From JAHEEL01 sp963700375 (GTDB taxonomy: Bacteria > Actinomycetota > Acidimicrobiia > Spongiisociales > UBA5794): DNA of 64,000 nt. Numbering within the stretch: position 1 is the first letter of the stretch; each line of letters starts with the position of its first letter. The position numbers and the translations under genes were made by a program. Under the pieces are notes generated by a model. The model did not search any database. It was given only the letters and a program-made list of their open reading frames with translations, and was not told where the DNA came from. Of the stretch, positions 34,122 through 42,997 are shown one piece after another. The stretch spans positions 1 through 64,000 of the forward strand of contig CAVOXF010000005.1 of the NCBI GenBank assembly GCA_963700375.1, in the 5' to 3' direction.

Positions 34122-34787
34122 TCAGGCTTCCCCGAACGTCAGCTGCGGGCCTGGGGGCGGCTTCACGGGGCGTTTCCTGGGGATCCGCCGCTTGGGGATC
34201 CCATCGGCGAAGAGGGGTTCCTGCATGAGGGCGGCGAGGCGTTCCGCGACCGGCCACCAGTCGTAGCCGTCACCGATCTCGGAAGCCGCTATGTCCACCT
34301 TGGCATCGTCTGCGACGAACTCGCTGAGGTGGCCGTCGAGGATGGCCTCGATCTCCACCCTGAACTCGTCGGACGTCGACCGGACCCCGTCTGACGACAG
34401 GTCGACGTCTGGGAACAGCCGGATCACGAGGTCGTACGTCTTCGACCACTCCCGTACCATCGGTTCGACGGCGAATTGGTCCACTCCCCCGCAGGCGCGA
34501 AGGTAGTAGGCGTAGTTGTCCATCACCCCGCGGTCGAGGACGAGGACTTCGGCTTTCGGAGCGAGCGTCAACTCCTGGCGGATCTGCGAGACGATCACCC
34601 AGAGTTGGGCTTCACCGGTCGCGCCCTCGTTGATGCCGAGCGGATTGTCGCGAACGACCTCACGCCCGTATTCGACCGATCGACCGGCGCGCTGCATGGC
34701 ATTCGCGAACCCATGTGCGGCGGTCGTCTTGCGGATGCCGTGCGACCCGATGAACGCCACCTTGGCGTTCCGCTGCCAGCGTCCCAT
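34122..34787 (-). CDS. P-loop nucleotide kinase-like ATPase (AAA_28 / NadR-like)
   Basis: 221 residues. A P-loop KVAFIGSHGIRKTTAAHGFA begins the protein; VLVLDRGVMDNYAYYL is a Walker B / lid region like that of NadR-type and deoxynucleoside-type kinases. The C-terminus is Pro/Arg-rich (KRRIPRKRPVKPPPGPQ). The substrate is not apparent. It ends an operon-like set downstream of clpX with 9 bp spacing, so it may be co-expressed with tig-clpP-clpX. Confidence 0.75.
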   Translation of the reverse strand: MGRWQRNAKVAFIGSHGIRKTTAAHGFANAMQRAGRSVEYGREVVRDNPLGINEGATGEAQLWVIVSQIRQELTLAPKAEVLVLDRGVMDNYAYYLRACGGVDQFAVEPMVREWSKTYDLVIRLFPDVDLSSDGVRSTSDEFRVEIEAILDGHLSEFVADDAKVDIAASEIGDGYDWWPVAERLAALMQEPLFADGIPKRRIPRKRPVKPPPGPQLTFGEA

Positions 34788-34796
34788 CGTGTGGGC

Positions 34797-36071
34797 TCAG
34801 GCCGATCGCTCTTCGGGCAGGTCGTTCGATGCAAGATCCGAAATCGGGACGAGGGTCGGATTGACCCGCTTCCTCACGACGTCTTCGTCGATGACCACCT
34901 GTGCTACGTCGGTCCGTTCGGGCAGTTCGTACATGGTGTCGAGTAGGACCTCTTCCATGATTGCTCTGAGGCCGCGGGCGCCGGTGCCGCGCTTCATAGC
35001 TTGCTCGGCGATCGCGCGCAGCGCCTCCGTGGTGATCAGAAGTTCGACGCCGTCCATCTCGAAGAACTTGGCATACTGCTTGACGAGGGCGTTCTTCGGT
35101 TCGGTGAGCACACGGATCAGGTCCTCGGTGTCGAGATCGTCCACAGTCGCGATCACCGGGAGGCGCCCGATGAACTCGGGGATGAGCCCGTATCCCAGAA
35201 GGTCCTCAGGCAAGACCTCGCTCAGCAGTTCGGCCGGGCGGCGGCCGTCGTTGGCACGGACCTCGGCTCCGAACCCAACGGTGTTCTTCCCGATCCGATT
35301 CTGGATCACGTCCTCGAGCCCCGCAAATGCGCCACCACAGAGGAAGAGCATGTTCGTGGTGTCGATCTGGAGGAACTCCTGGTGTGGATGCTTGCGGCCG
35401 CCCTGAGGCGGCACGGAGGCCTGGGTTCCCTCGAGGATCTTCAGTAGCGCCTGCTGGACGCCTTCCCCCGACACGTCACGCGTGATCGACGGGTTCTCGG
35501 CCTTGCGAGCGATCTTGTCGATCTCGTCGATGTAGATGATCCCGGTCTCTGCACGCTTGATGTCGAAGTCGGCGGCCTGGATGAGCTTCAGCAGGATGTT
35601 CTCGACGTCTTCCCCGACGTACCCGGCCTCGGTGAGCGCCGTGGCGTCCGCTATGGCGAACGGCACGTTGAGCAGCCGGGCGAGCGTCTGGGCGATCAGC
35701 GTCTTGCCCGAACCGGTCGGGCCGACCATCAGGATGTTCGACTTCTGGAGTTCGACGTCCTCGTCGGTCATCCGCTGCCCGGCACGCACCCGCTTGTAGT
35801 GGTTGTAGACCGCAACGGCGAGCACCTTCTTCGCCCGGTGCTGACCAATCACGTACTGGGCGAGAAAGTCATAGATCTCGTGCGGCTTCGGGAGTTCGGA
35901 GAACGAAATCTCTTCCGTCTCGGTGAGCTCCTCGTCGATGATCTCGTTGCACAGGTCAACGCACTCGTCACAGATGTAGACGCCCGGACCTGCGATGAGC
36001 TTCTTGACCTGCTTCTGTGACTTTCCGCAGAAGCTGCACTTGAGAAGCTCGGCTCCCTCGTATTTGGCCAC
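34797..36071 (-). CDS. clpX: ATP-dependent Clp protease ATP-binding subunit ClpX
   Basis: 424 residues from GTG 36071. N-terminal C4 zinc finger (CSFCGKSQ, CDECVDLC), Walker A GPTGSGKTLIAQTLA, Walker B GIIYIDEIDKIARK, pore loop GYVGEDVEN, and sensor regions. It unfolds substrates for ClpP, encoded 12 bp upstream. The order tig-clpP-clpX is conserved. Confidence 0.98.
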   Translation of the reverse strand: MAKYEGAELLKCSFCGKSQKQVKKLIAGPGVYICDECVDLCNEIIDEELTETEEISFSELPKPHEIYDFLAQYVIGQHRAKKVLAVAVYNHYKRVRAGQRMTDEDVELQKSNILMVGPTGSGKTLIAQTLARLLNVPFAIADATALTEAGYVGEDVENILLKLIQAADFDIKRAETGIIYIDEIDKIARKAENPSITRDVSGEGVQQALLKILEGTQASVPPQGGRKHPHQEFLQIDTTNMLFLCGGAFAGLEDVIQNRIGKNTVGFGAEVRANDGRRPAELLSEVLPEDLLGYGLIPEFIGRLPVIATVDDLDTEDLIRVLTEPKNALVKQYAKFFEMDGVELLITTEALRAIAEQAMKRGTGARGLRAIMEEVLLDTMYELPERTDVAQVVIDEDVVRKRVNPTLVPISDLASNDLPEERSA

Positions 36072-36083
36072 GTATGGCCTCCC

Positions 36084-36692
<609 letters not shown>

Positions 36693-36693
36693 C

Positions 36694-38088
36694 TCACTCC
36701 TCGATTTCTGGGGATGACACATCGTCCTGGCCATCATCCCCGGTTGGTTCGTCATCGTCTTCTTCGCCGACCGCAACCGGAGTCAGGTCGACGACATTCC
36801 CGTCCGCATCAACCGGCACCGCGGCGTCGGCGATGCGATCGAGTGCCTTGCGTCTGAGGATATCACCGGTGAGTGACGCAACCTGACCGGTCTGGTCCAG
36901 CATCTTCTCGATCTCTTCGACGGACGACTCTGAGCTTGCGGCGATCGCCTCGAGTGCCTCGCGATACTCGTCCTCTTCCACGGTCGTGCCCTCGATCGCG
37001 ACAATCGTCTCGACGACGATCCTGGTCGCGAGCGCGTTCGTCGCCTGGGCACGGACATCTTCGACGAAGCCGGCCTGGTCGCGGCCGACGATCCTGAGGT
37101 AGTCCTCGAAAGCGATGTTGTCCGACTCGAGACGAGCGAGGAGATTCTGGATCCTGGCCTGCGCCTCGGAGTCGACGAGCGACTGAGGCAGTTCGAGGTC
37201 GACGTCGGCAACGAGTTCGGCGACTGCCTTGTCATTGAATGTCGCACGCGCCCGTTGCGTCTTGTAGGCGAGGATGTTCTCGTTGAGCGCCGCTCGCGCT
37301 TCCTCGACGGTCTCGAACTCGGTTGCGTCCGACATGAACTCGTCGGTGAGCTCGGGAAGCTGCTTCGCCTTGACCTCCTTGACGAGGGCTCGCAGCGTTA
37401 CCGCCCGGTCTTCCTCCTGGGTGAAGCCGCCGGGGAGTGTGCCGTTGCCCTCGACCACGTCACCGACGCCGGCGCCGGCAAGGAGTTCGTCGAGTCCCGG
37501 GAAGAAGGAGTGCGATCCGACCTCGTACAGCAGGTCGTTCGCCGCGGCTTCTTCGATCTCAATGCCGTCGGCGAACGCCGAAACGTTGACGGTGACGAAG
37601 TCACCCTCATGAGCGGCACGATCAACGGTCTCGAGGTCGGCGAACTGATTGCGCAGCGCGTCTATCTGCTGCTCGACCTCTTCCTCGTTGACCACCGGCG
37701 CCTCGATCTGAACCTTGCGGCCGTCGAAGTCAGGAATCGCGTCGAGCACCGGCCAGAGGGTGACGAGCACGTCGACTTCCACACCCCCGTCGTCAAGATC
37801 GCGAATGTCGGTCACCGACGGGACCGTCGCCGGCTCGAGGCCGCTCTCGTCGATGGCCGCACCGACGGTGTCGGGGATGGCCCCCTCGATCGCTTCCGAG
37901 CGGAGGTGCTCGGAACCGACCATACGCTCGACGATCGAGCGCGGCGCCTTGCCGGGACGGAAGCCCTTGACCTTCATCTCCTTGGAGAGCTTCCGTGCAG
38001 CCTTCGTCTTCGCAGCCTCGAGTTCGGCTTCCTCGAGTCTGATCGTCAGGGTGCGCTCAAAACGCCCCGTCTCGCTGACCTCAGTGTG
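36694..38088 (-). CDS. tig: Trigger factor
   Basis: 464 residues from GTG 38088, chosen because GGAG precedes it and the ribosome-binding domain starts directly (RTLTIRLEEAELEAAKTKAA, KGFRPGKAPRSIVE signature). A PPIase (FKBP-like) domain lies at about 160-240 and the helical chaperone domain after it. The acidic C-terminal tail (about 425-464) is an extension. It is the first gene of the tig-clpP-clpX set and lies 40 bp from tRNA-His. Confidence 0.97.
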   Translation of the reverse strand, partial: HTEVSETGRFERTLTIRLEEAELEAAKTKAARKLSKEMKVKGFRPGKAPRSIVERMVGSEHLRSEAIEGAIPDTVGAAIDESGLEPATVPSVTDIRDLDDGGVEVDVLVTLWPVLDAIPDFDGRKVQIEAPVVNEEEVEQQIDALRNQFADLETVDRAAHEGDFVTVNVSAFADGIEIEEAAANDLLYEVGSHSFFPGLDELLAGAGVGDVVEGNGTLPGGFTQEEDRAVTLRALVKEVKAKQLPELTDEFMSDATEFETVEEARAALNENILAYKTQRARATFNDKAVAELVADVDLELPQSLVDSEAQARIQNLLARLESDNIAFEDYLRIVGRDQAGFVEDVRAQATNALATRIVVETIVAIEGTTVEEDEYREALEAIAASSESSVEEIEKMLDQTGQVASLTGDILRRKALDRIADAAVPVDADGNVVDLTPVAVGEEDDDEPTGDDGQDDVSSPEIEE

Positions 38089-38127
38089 CACGTTGTCTCC
38101 ATAGATATCGGGGGGATGGACGTTTGG

Positions 38128-38203
38128 GGTGGCCGACGGGATTCGAACCCGCGACCTCCTGGACCACAACCAGGCGCTCTAACCAAGCTGAGCTACGGCC
38201 ACC
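38128..38203 (-). tRNA. tRNA-His (anticodon GTG)
   Basis: Acceptor GTGGCCG / CGGCCAC with C discriminator and the extra 5' G (38203) typical of tRNA-His. Anticodon loop CCTGG TTGTGGT CCAGG. CCA is not encoded. Confidence 0.96.
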
Positions 38204-38325
38204 ATGCTCGCGACTCGCGGTTGCTGCGCTTCGCGTGCGGATACTCATCGTAGTGACGCGCGACGGGCAACAGTCTGCAGGCCAAGGGACATCCGGCTGC
38301 TACCCGATCCGAAGAGCATCGGGGA

Positions 38326-38367
38326 CGCGACGAGGGCGCCGGTCGTGCCGGCGCCCCCTCGTGTCGC
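38326..38367. terminator. Long GC-rich hairpin between the fasciclin gene and tRNA-His
   Basis: CGCGACGAGGGCGCCGG pairs with CCGGCGCCCCCTCGTGTCGCG with two 2-base bulges. It lies 13 bp after the fasciclin stop on the minus strand, so it probably terminates that transcript. Confidence 0.7.
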
Positions 38368-38379
38368 GTGTGTTGTCGT

Positions 38380-40455
38380 TCAGCCTGCCGGGGCTGGCGG
38401 AATGAGTACGGCATCGATCGCATGGATGATGCCGTTCGACGTCTTCACGTCGACGATGATGATGGTCGCAGGGTTGGCCGTGCCGGCATTCAGCACGACG
38501 TTCCCATGGACGTCAACCTCGATCGTGGCTCCGTTGAGCGTGGCCGGCGTCGTACCGCCGTCCCAGCCCACGACAGCGGTTGAGTCGTAGACACCACCGA
38601 GGACGTGGTACGTCAGGATCGACGTCAGGGTCGGGATGTCGGCCAGGAGGGCACCAACGGTTCCCTCCGGAAGCGCCGCGAAGGCGTCATCGGTCGGCGC
38701 GAACACCGTGTACGGGCCGTTCGGAGCGGACAAGGCATCCGCAAGACCGGCAGCACCGACCGCGGTGACCAGCGTCTCGAACCGACCGTCGGCCGACGCG
38801 GTCTCCACGATGTCCATCGGCACCAACACCGCATCGATCACGTGGATGATGCCGTTCGACGTCTTCACGTCGGTGATGATCACCTCAGCGTCGTTGACGT
38901 AGACCTTGCCGTCCTTCAGCTCGATCCACACCAACTCGCCGCCAATCGTCTCGGCGCTCTTCCCGTCGAGCTTGACCACCTCGGACGCCGGCAACAGACC
39001 GGACGCCACGTGGTACTTCAGCACTCGTTGCAGGGCCGGAATGTCGGCCAGGAGGGCACCAACGGTTCCCTCCGGAAGCGCCGCGAAGGCGTCATCGGTC
39101 GGCGCGAACACCGTGTACGGGCCGTTCGGAGCGGACAAGGCATCCGCAAGACCGGCAGCACCGACCGCGGTGACCAGCGTCTCGAACCGACCGTCGGCCG
39201 ACGCGGTCTCCACGATGTCCATCGGCACCAACACCGCATCGATCACGTGGATGATGCCGTTCGACGCGTAGATGTCGGTGATGATCACCTCAGCGTCGTT
39301 GACGTAGACCTTGCCGTCCTTCAGCTCGATCCACACCAACTCGCCGCCAATCGTCTCGGCGCTCTTCCCGTCGAGCTTGACCACCTCGGACGCCGGAACC
39401 TCCCCGGCAGCGACGTGATACTTCAGGATTCGGGTCAGTGCATCGAGGTCGCCGAGAAGCGCCTCAACGGTGCCGTCGGGGAGTGCCGCGAAGGCGGCGT
39501 CCGTCGGAGCGAACACCGTGAACGGTCCCGGACCCTTGAGGGCGTCATCGAGGCCGGTTGCCTCGAGAGCTGCAACGAGGACATTGAAGTCATCGGCAGC
39601 GCGAGCGGTCTCGACGATATCGAGACGACCGGTGCCGATCTTCGACATGAAGAAACCGGCCAGCGGGTAGAAACCGGCCACGCCGAATGCAAATGTCTCA
39701 TCTGCGGCGCCGAGGCCGGTACCGGTACCGGCCTTGACCGGAGTGTTCTCGAGGTAGAACGTGCCATTGCGGTAGACACCGAGGGTGTCAACGCCGTTGC
39801 CGTTCCAGTCGCCGCTGATCATCATGTCGCCCGGATCGCCGTATACGGTCGATGCTTCGGCCACACCGGTCGAGAGCGAATTGCGGAAAAAGACCTGACC
39901 CGTCGACTCGCGATGCAGAGCAACGCCGTCGACGCCGTCGCCGTCCCAGTCACCCGAGAACGGGACATCGCCCGGATTGCCGAACGTGAAGCTGTAGTCG
40001 GCCGCTCCGAGGCCCCCGCCATCCTTGCCCAGTTCGTTGATGACGAAGAACTGATTGGTAGCGGGACGGAAGACGGAAATCGTGTCTACGCCATCGCCAT
40101 CCCAGTCGCCGGCGATCGGCACATCTCCGGGGTTCCCGAAGTAGAACCACAGGTCGCCGATGCCCTGGGTGTTCGAGTTCCTCAGATAGACGCGACCGTC
40201 ACTCTGGCGATAGACGCCGGGCGTGGACTCACTGTCGCCGTCCCAGTCGCCGAACAGTGGGATATCGCCGGGATCCCCAAAGTAGAACTCCTGGGCCGAG
40301 CCGTCGTCGTTGCGCAGGTACCATTCCCCCGTCGACTGGTCAACCGTCGCAACGGAATCACCGGGAGGCGTGGGCTTTTCTGCAGCCCCGGCCGCCGGTG
40401 AGAACGCTGCGAAGAGCACGAACAGTGCGAGCAGCATGAGAAGCGATCGCTTCAT
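38380..40455 (-). CDS. Secreted VCBS-type / triple fasciclin-domain protein
   Basis: 691 residues from ATG 40455. Signal peptide MKRSLLMLLALFVLFAAF. About residues 35-260 hold four to five FG-GAP/VCBS-like blades, each with FGDPGDIPLFGDWDGDG-type motifs (possible calcium sites in DxDxDG). Three fasciclin (FAS1) domains follow, each with YTVFAPTDDAFAALP and NGIIHVIDAVLVP. Domains two and three are almost identical in DNA. There is no membrane anchor or sorting signal, so it is probably released or held by its repeats. FAS1 domains mediate adhesion. A hairpin follows the stop codon. Confidence 0.9.
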   Translation of the reverse strand: MKRSLLMLLALFVLFAAFSPAAGAAEKPTPPGDSVATVDQSTGEWYLRNDDGSAQEFYFGDPGDIPLFGDWDGDSESTPGVYRQSDGRVYLRNSNTQGIGDLWFYFGNPGDVPIAGDWDGDGVDTISVFRPATNQFFVINELGKDGGGLGAADYSFTFGNPGDVPFSGDWDGDGVDGVALHRESTGQVFFRNSLSTGVAEASTVYGDPGDMMISGDWNGNGVDTLGVYRNGTFYLENTPVKAGTGTGLGAADETFAFGVAGFYPLAGFFMSKIGTGRLDIVETARAADDFNVLVAALEATGLDDALKGPGPFTVFAPTDAAFAALPDGTVEALLGDLDALTRILKYHVAAGEVPASEVVKLDGKSAETIGGELVWIELKDGKVYVNDAEVIITDIYASNGIIHVIDAVLVPMDIVETASADGRFETLVTAVGAAGLADALSAPNGPYTVFAPTDDAFAALPEGTVGALLADIPALQRVLKYHVASGLLPASEVVKLDGKSAETIGGELVWIELKDGKVYVNDAEVIITDVKTSNGIIHVIDAVLVPMDIVETASADGRFETLVTAVGAAGLADALSAPNGPYTVFAPTDDAFAALPEGTVGALLADIPTLTSILTYHVLGGVYDSTAVVGWDGGTTPATLNGATIEVDVHGNVVLNAGTANPATIIIVDVKTSNGIIHAIDAVLIPPAPAG
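38636..39266. repeat. 405-bp direct duplication encoding fasciclin domains 2 and 3
   Basis: 38636-38861 and 39041-39266 are identical as read, offset by 405 bp. After a short divergent patch the identity continues to about 38990/39395. One domain unit has been duplicated very recently, or is kept identical by gene conversion. Confidence 0.85.
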
Positions 40456-40712
40456 AGTGTCCTTCCTTTCCTGATTGGACACCACTACTACGGAACGAGA
40501 CCGCAGGCCGGATGAGATTGAGTGCTAATTCCTACGCCGTGGAGCGGGGACGATCACATCGAACGCCCCATCTTCCGAGAACCGTTGAGGTGGGTTGACT
40601 GCAATCAGATCAGCGCTACTGCGGGTCCGTCCCCCCTCACGAGAACAGGGCAGCGGCTGCGCTCCTGGGTGCCCATCCGTTTCTGTCACACCCTGCCGAT
40701 ACGTTCGGGAAT

Positions 40713-40958
40713 ATGGAAGCTCAACACATCGGCCCGCTCCTCGGCATCCAGTTGTTCCTCGCTCCGGTCGCCTACTTCATCTGGGCAGTGTCGGCCGCTA
40801 CCTATCAGGTCGTCCTGGATCAATCGCATCGGCTGCGTCGGGCGGTGCTGCGGTGGAGGAAGCAGAACTCGATGACGGTGGATTCGTGGTTCTGGTTCGG
40901 GACGACGTGGGCGGTATTGAATGTCGCCGTTTACATGCTCTTCACCGCAGCGTTCTGA
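40713..40958 (+). CDS. Small two-TM membrane protein
   Basis: 81 residues from ATG 40713. Hydrophobic helices lie at about residues 8-30 and 60-80; the middle is basic (RLRRAVLRWRKQ). It ends 33 bp before cassette site S16, so it may be the outermost gene of the second array, but no site is seen on its left (40486-40712 shows nothing else). Confidence 0.6.
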   Translation: MEAQHIGPLLGIQLFLAPVAYFIWAVSAATYQVVLDQSHRLRRAVLRWRKQNSMTVDSWFWFGTTWAVLNVAVYMLFTAAF

Positions 40959-40991
40959 CAGTCTTGATCTGTGACCGGCCGGTGACACGGG

Positions 40992-41013
40992 CCGCCCACA
41001 GGTGCCGTTATGT
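40992..41013 (+). repeat. Cassette site S16, left part (interrupted by ISL3-derived element)
   Basis: Left arm CCGCCCACA, spacer GGTGCCGT and the first bases TATGT of the right arm. Removing the element at 41014-41508 and one copy of the 8-bp duplication restores the right arm TATGTGCGG (continued at 41517-41520). Confidence 0.9.
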
Positions 41014-41508
41014 GGCTCTCCTGCTGTATGTGTGGGTTAGTTTCGGCCTGGGAGCCGTGGTGGGTGGCTGCCGAGGGCGAGTAGTGCGAGGGCGATGAGG
41101 GATTCGGGTCCGTGGAACGCGAATGCGATCCGAGTGGCAAGCGGATCTTGGTGTCGGCACTGGGTCCGTGGGGGATCGGCTTTGATGAAAAGCGGAGCTG
41201 TGCAGGCTTTGAGAACTTGCCGACGTCGCCGACCGGCACCTCGGCCATAGCCGGATGATCGACGGCCGCAACGACTCGGTGCCCTGGCGCTAGGTCGTAC
41301 TGACACGACGACTGTGCTGGCGTGATCGACGTGGACGCCTTCGACAACGGTGCGCGCCAACTCGCAGACGCGTTGTCAAACTCCGCTGTTCTGCACCCCG
41401 TTGTGCGTCCTTTGCTGTCGAGCCTTTGGACAGCGCGAAACCTAGAAGCAGACAGGGTGCAGCCGCGCCAACCCTCTCCAAACCACCCACACATACAGCA
41501 GGAGGGCC
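41014..41508 (-). mobile_element. ISL3-family-derived miniature element (495 bp)
   Basis: Terminal inverted repeats of 24 bp with one mismatch begin GGCTCTCCTG (left) and GGCCCTCCTG (right, inward), the ISL3 style of end. A perfect 8-bp target duplication CGTTATGT flanks it (41006-41013, 41509-41516), the known ISL3 length. Inside, the minus strand keeps the last about 35 residues of an ISL3 transposase (PESLIALALLALGSHPPRL to a stop at 41037). The rest of the transposase is deleted or scrambled, so the element is non-autonomous. Confidence 0.88.
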
Positions 41509-41520
41509 CGTTATGTGCGG
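41509..41520 (+). repeat. Cassette site S16, right part
   Basis: Second copy of CGTTATGT followed by GCGG; supplies the end of the right arm TATGTGCGG. Confidence 0.88.
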
Positions 41521-41576
41521 GGGGAGTGGCTCGTAGACGGTCTAGGCCTAGAGCGTGCGACCAATCGAGCAGTGAT

Positions 41577-41942
41577 TCACGAGGGACCTTCGCCGTTGGG
41601 TAGTTGACCGGGGTTCGCTGTCCGGGAGGTCCGGCGATGCTCGTATACGAGCAAGCCGATGCCGAGCGGGATCACGAGGATGGCTGCCATCAGGACCAGG
41701 GCGCTGGCGGGATTCGCCAGGACCTCGCCTGCGAAGGCGTTCTCACAACGCTCTGCCGAGCCGTACCCGTAGCCGAGGGGATTCGAACTGCAGGACAGGC
41801 TGATGAGGCTTCCGGCAAAGGTGACAACCCCGAGGGAGATGAAGATGCAGCCACTCAGCACCACGAGGTTCTTCCGGTGCTGCCTGATACCAATGACCGA
41901 GAGGACAGCCCCGAGAGCGAATATCAGCGCTAGATACCCCAT
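41577..41942 (-). CDS. Small membrane protein, three TM segments (array 2 cassette gene)
   Basis: 121 residues from ATG 41942. Helices lie at about residues 3-20, 27-50 and 80-100; a loop of 25 residues with two cysteines (CSSNPLGYGYGSAERC) lies between helices 2 and 3 and probably faces outside. No family recognised. It is alone between S16 and S17. Confidence 0.65.
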   Translation of the reverse strand: MGYLALIFALGAVLSVIGIRQHRKNLVVLSGCIFISLGVVTFAGSLISLSCSSNPLGYGYGSAERCENAFAGEVLANPASALVLMAAILVIPLGIGLLVYEHRRTSRTANPGQLPNGEGPS

Positions 41943-41991
41943 CAGTCCATGGTCTCACAGCGCCCCGTGGGAATCCAGAGAGATGCCACGC

Positions 41992-42017
41992 CCGCCCATA
42001 GGTGCCGTTGTGGGCGG
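41992..42017 (+). repeat. Cassette site S17
   Basis: Left arm CCGCCCATA, spacer GGTGCCGT, right arm TGTGGGCGG. It shares its spacer variant (final T) with S16 only. Confidence 0.92.
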
Positions 42018-42078
42018 TATTGCGGGGTCGTGGTCTTGCCTGTGTTCGGTGTTGGTGAGACGATGGTGTCGAAATCCT

Positions 42079-42933
42079 ATGGACGGCCTATCGAGCCTTG
42101 ACAACTGGGACGTGTTCGTCATCTTGCTGTGGATAGCGAGCGCCGTCCTACTCCTCGTCGCAGTTCCGGTCACCGTTGGTGGATTGGTGTCCTGGCTGAT
42201 ACGGCGCCGCTTTCCGTCCAGTTGGTTTGTGCGCTCCTCGATGGTGGTCGTGGTGGCAATTCCGATTGCATGGGCTGTTGGAATGGGCGTGAGCCGTTTG
42301 CTGAGCGGGCCGAGTCAGGCCAGTAGAGGCATGTTCAGTCTGCCTGTCATCGACGAGTCACGGTGTACCGAGGTTCCTCCGACGGTGGCGGCAGAGATCG
42401 CATCGAAACTGTCCGTTGGAGCGTCGAACAAGGTTGCGTGGTACGAGGTCAAGCTTGAGGAAGCCGAGCTTGTGGGCCCTTGGGTGATGGTGGCCACCAC
42501 ACCCGGATACGAGCCGTCGGGCTACTGGATCGGTGTCAACTCCATAGGAGCGCATGCCTATCGAACGCTGGGCGAGAAACCATCTAGCTGGATGCCTCTC
42601 AACAGTTTCGAGGGACTGGTGCTCTTCTTCACACGAGACCCTGTTGGTGACAGCGGATTCGTCGTCATAGGAGACGAACCCAATGGCTACCGAACCCGCA
42701 TGTTCGGCCTGCCCCTGGGCAATCAGTTTGCCACTTCCGACAGGGACTCAACTGCGACCCTTTCCCACTGCCTGACTGGAACGGGACCCTTCGGCCTCGA
42801 CTTCCAGGAAGGCTGGCTCTCCGGGCAACCTTGGCATGACTTCTCAACGAGAATCGAGGAACCACTCTGGTACACCTGCAGTAACCCACCGGTTTACGAC
42901 AAGCGATGCCCCAATCACATCAAGGACCAGTAG
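42079..42933 (+). CDS. Membrane-anchored protein with extracytoplasmic domain (array 2 cassette gene)
   Basis: 284 residues from ATG 42079; the open frame extends upstream through site S17 and is not believed there. Two TM helices (about 10-38 and 50-75) are followed by a soluble domain of about 200 residues with four cysteines (ESRCTEVPP, SHCLTG, YTCSNPPV, DKRCPNH) that could form disulfides outside the cell. No family recognised. The segment RCTEVPP resembles LCSEVPE of the cassette protein at 45003-45764, which has the same anchor-plus-domain plan. Confidence 0.7.
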   Translation: MDGLSSLDNWDVFVILLWIASAVLLLVAVPVTVGGLVSWLIRRRFPSSWFVRSSMVVVVAIPIAWAVGMGVSRLLSGPSQASRGMFSLPVIDESRCTEVPPTVAAEIASKLSVGASNKVAWYEVKLEEAELVGPWVMVATTPGYEPSGYWIGVNSIGAHAYRTLGEKPSSWMPLNSFEGLVLFFTRDPVGDSGFVVIGDEPNGYRTRMFGLPLGNQFATSDRDSTATLSHCLTGTGPFGLDFQEGWLSGQPWHDFSTRIEEPLWYTCSNPPVYDKRCPNHIKDQ

Positions 42934-42973
42934 CTAACAGCGGCGTGGAGTTCACTGCTCCTCAGTCCGTAGG

Positions 42974-42990
42974 CCGCCCATATCCGGCCG
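42974..42990 (+). repeat. Cassette half-site S18 (left arm plus TCCGGCCG spacer)
   Basis: Left arm CCGCCCATA is perfect; the spacer is TCCGGCCG and the expected right arm is absent (GGTGTGATG after removing the adjacent IS256 element). The TCCGGC spacer recurs at S15 and S20. Confidence 0.6.
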
Positions 42991-42997
42991 GGTGTGA

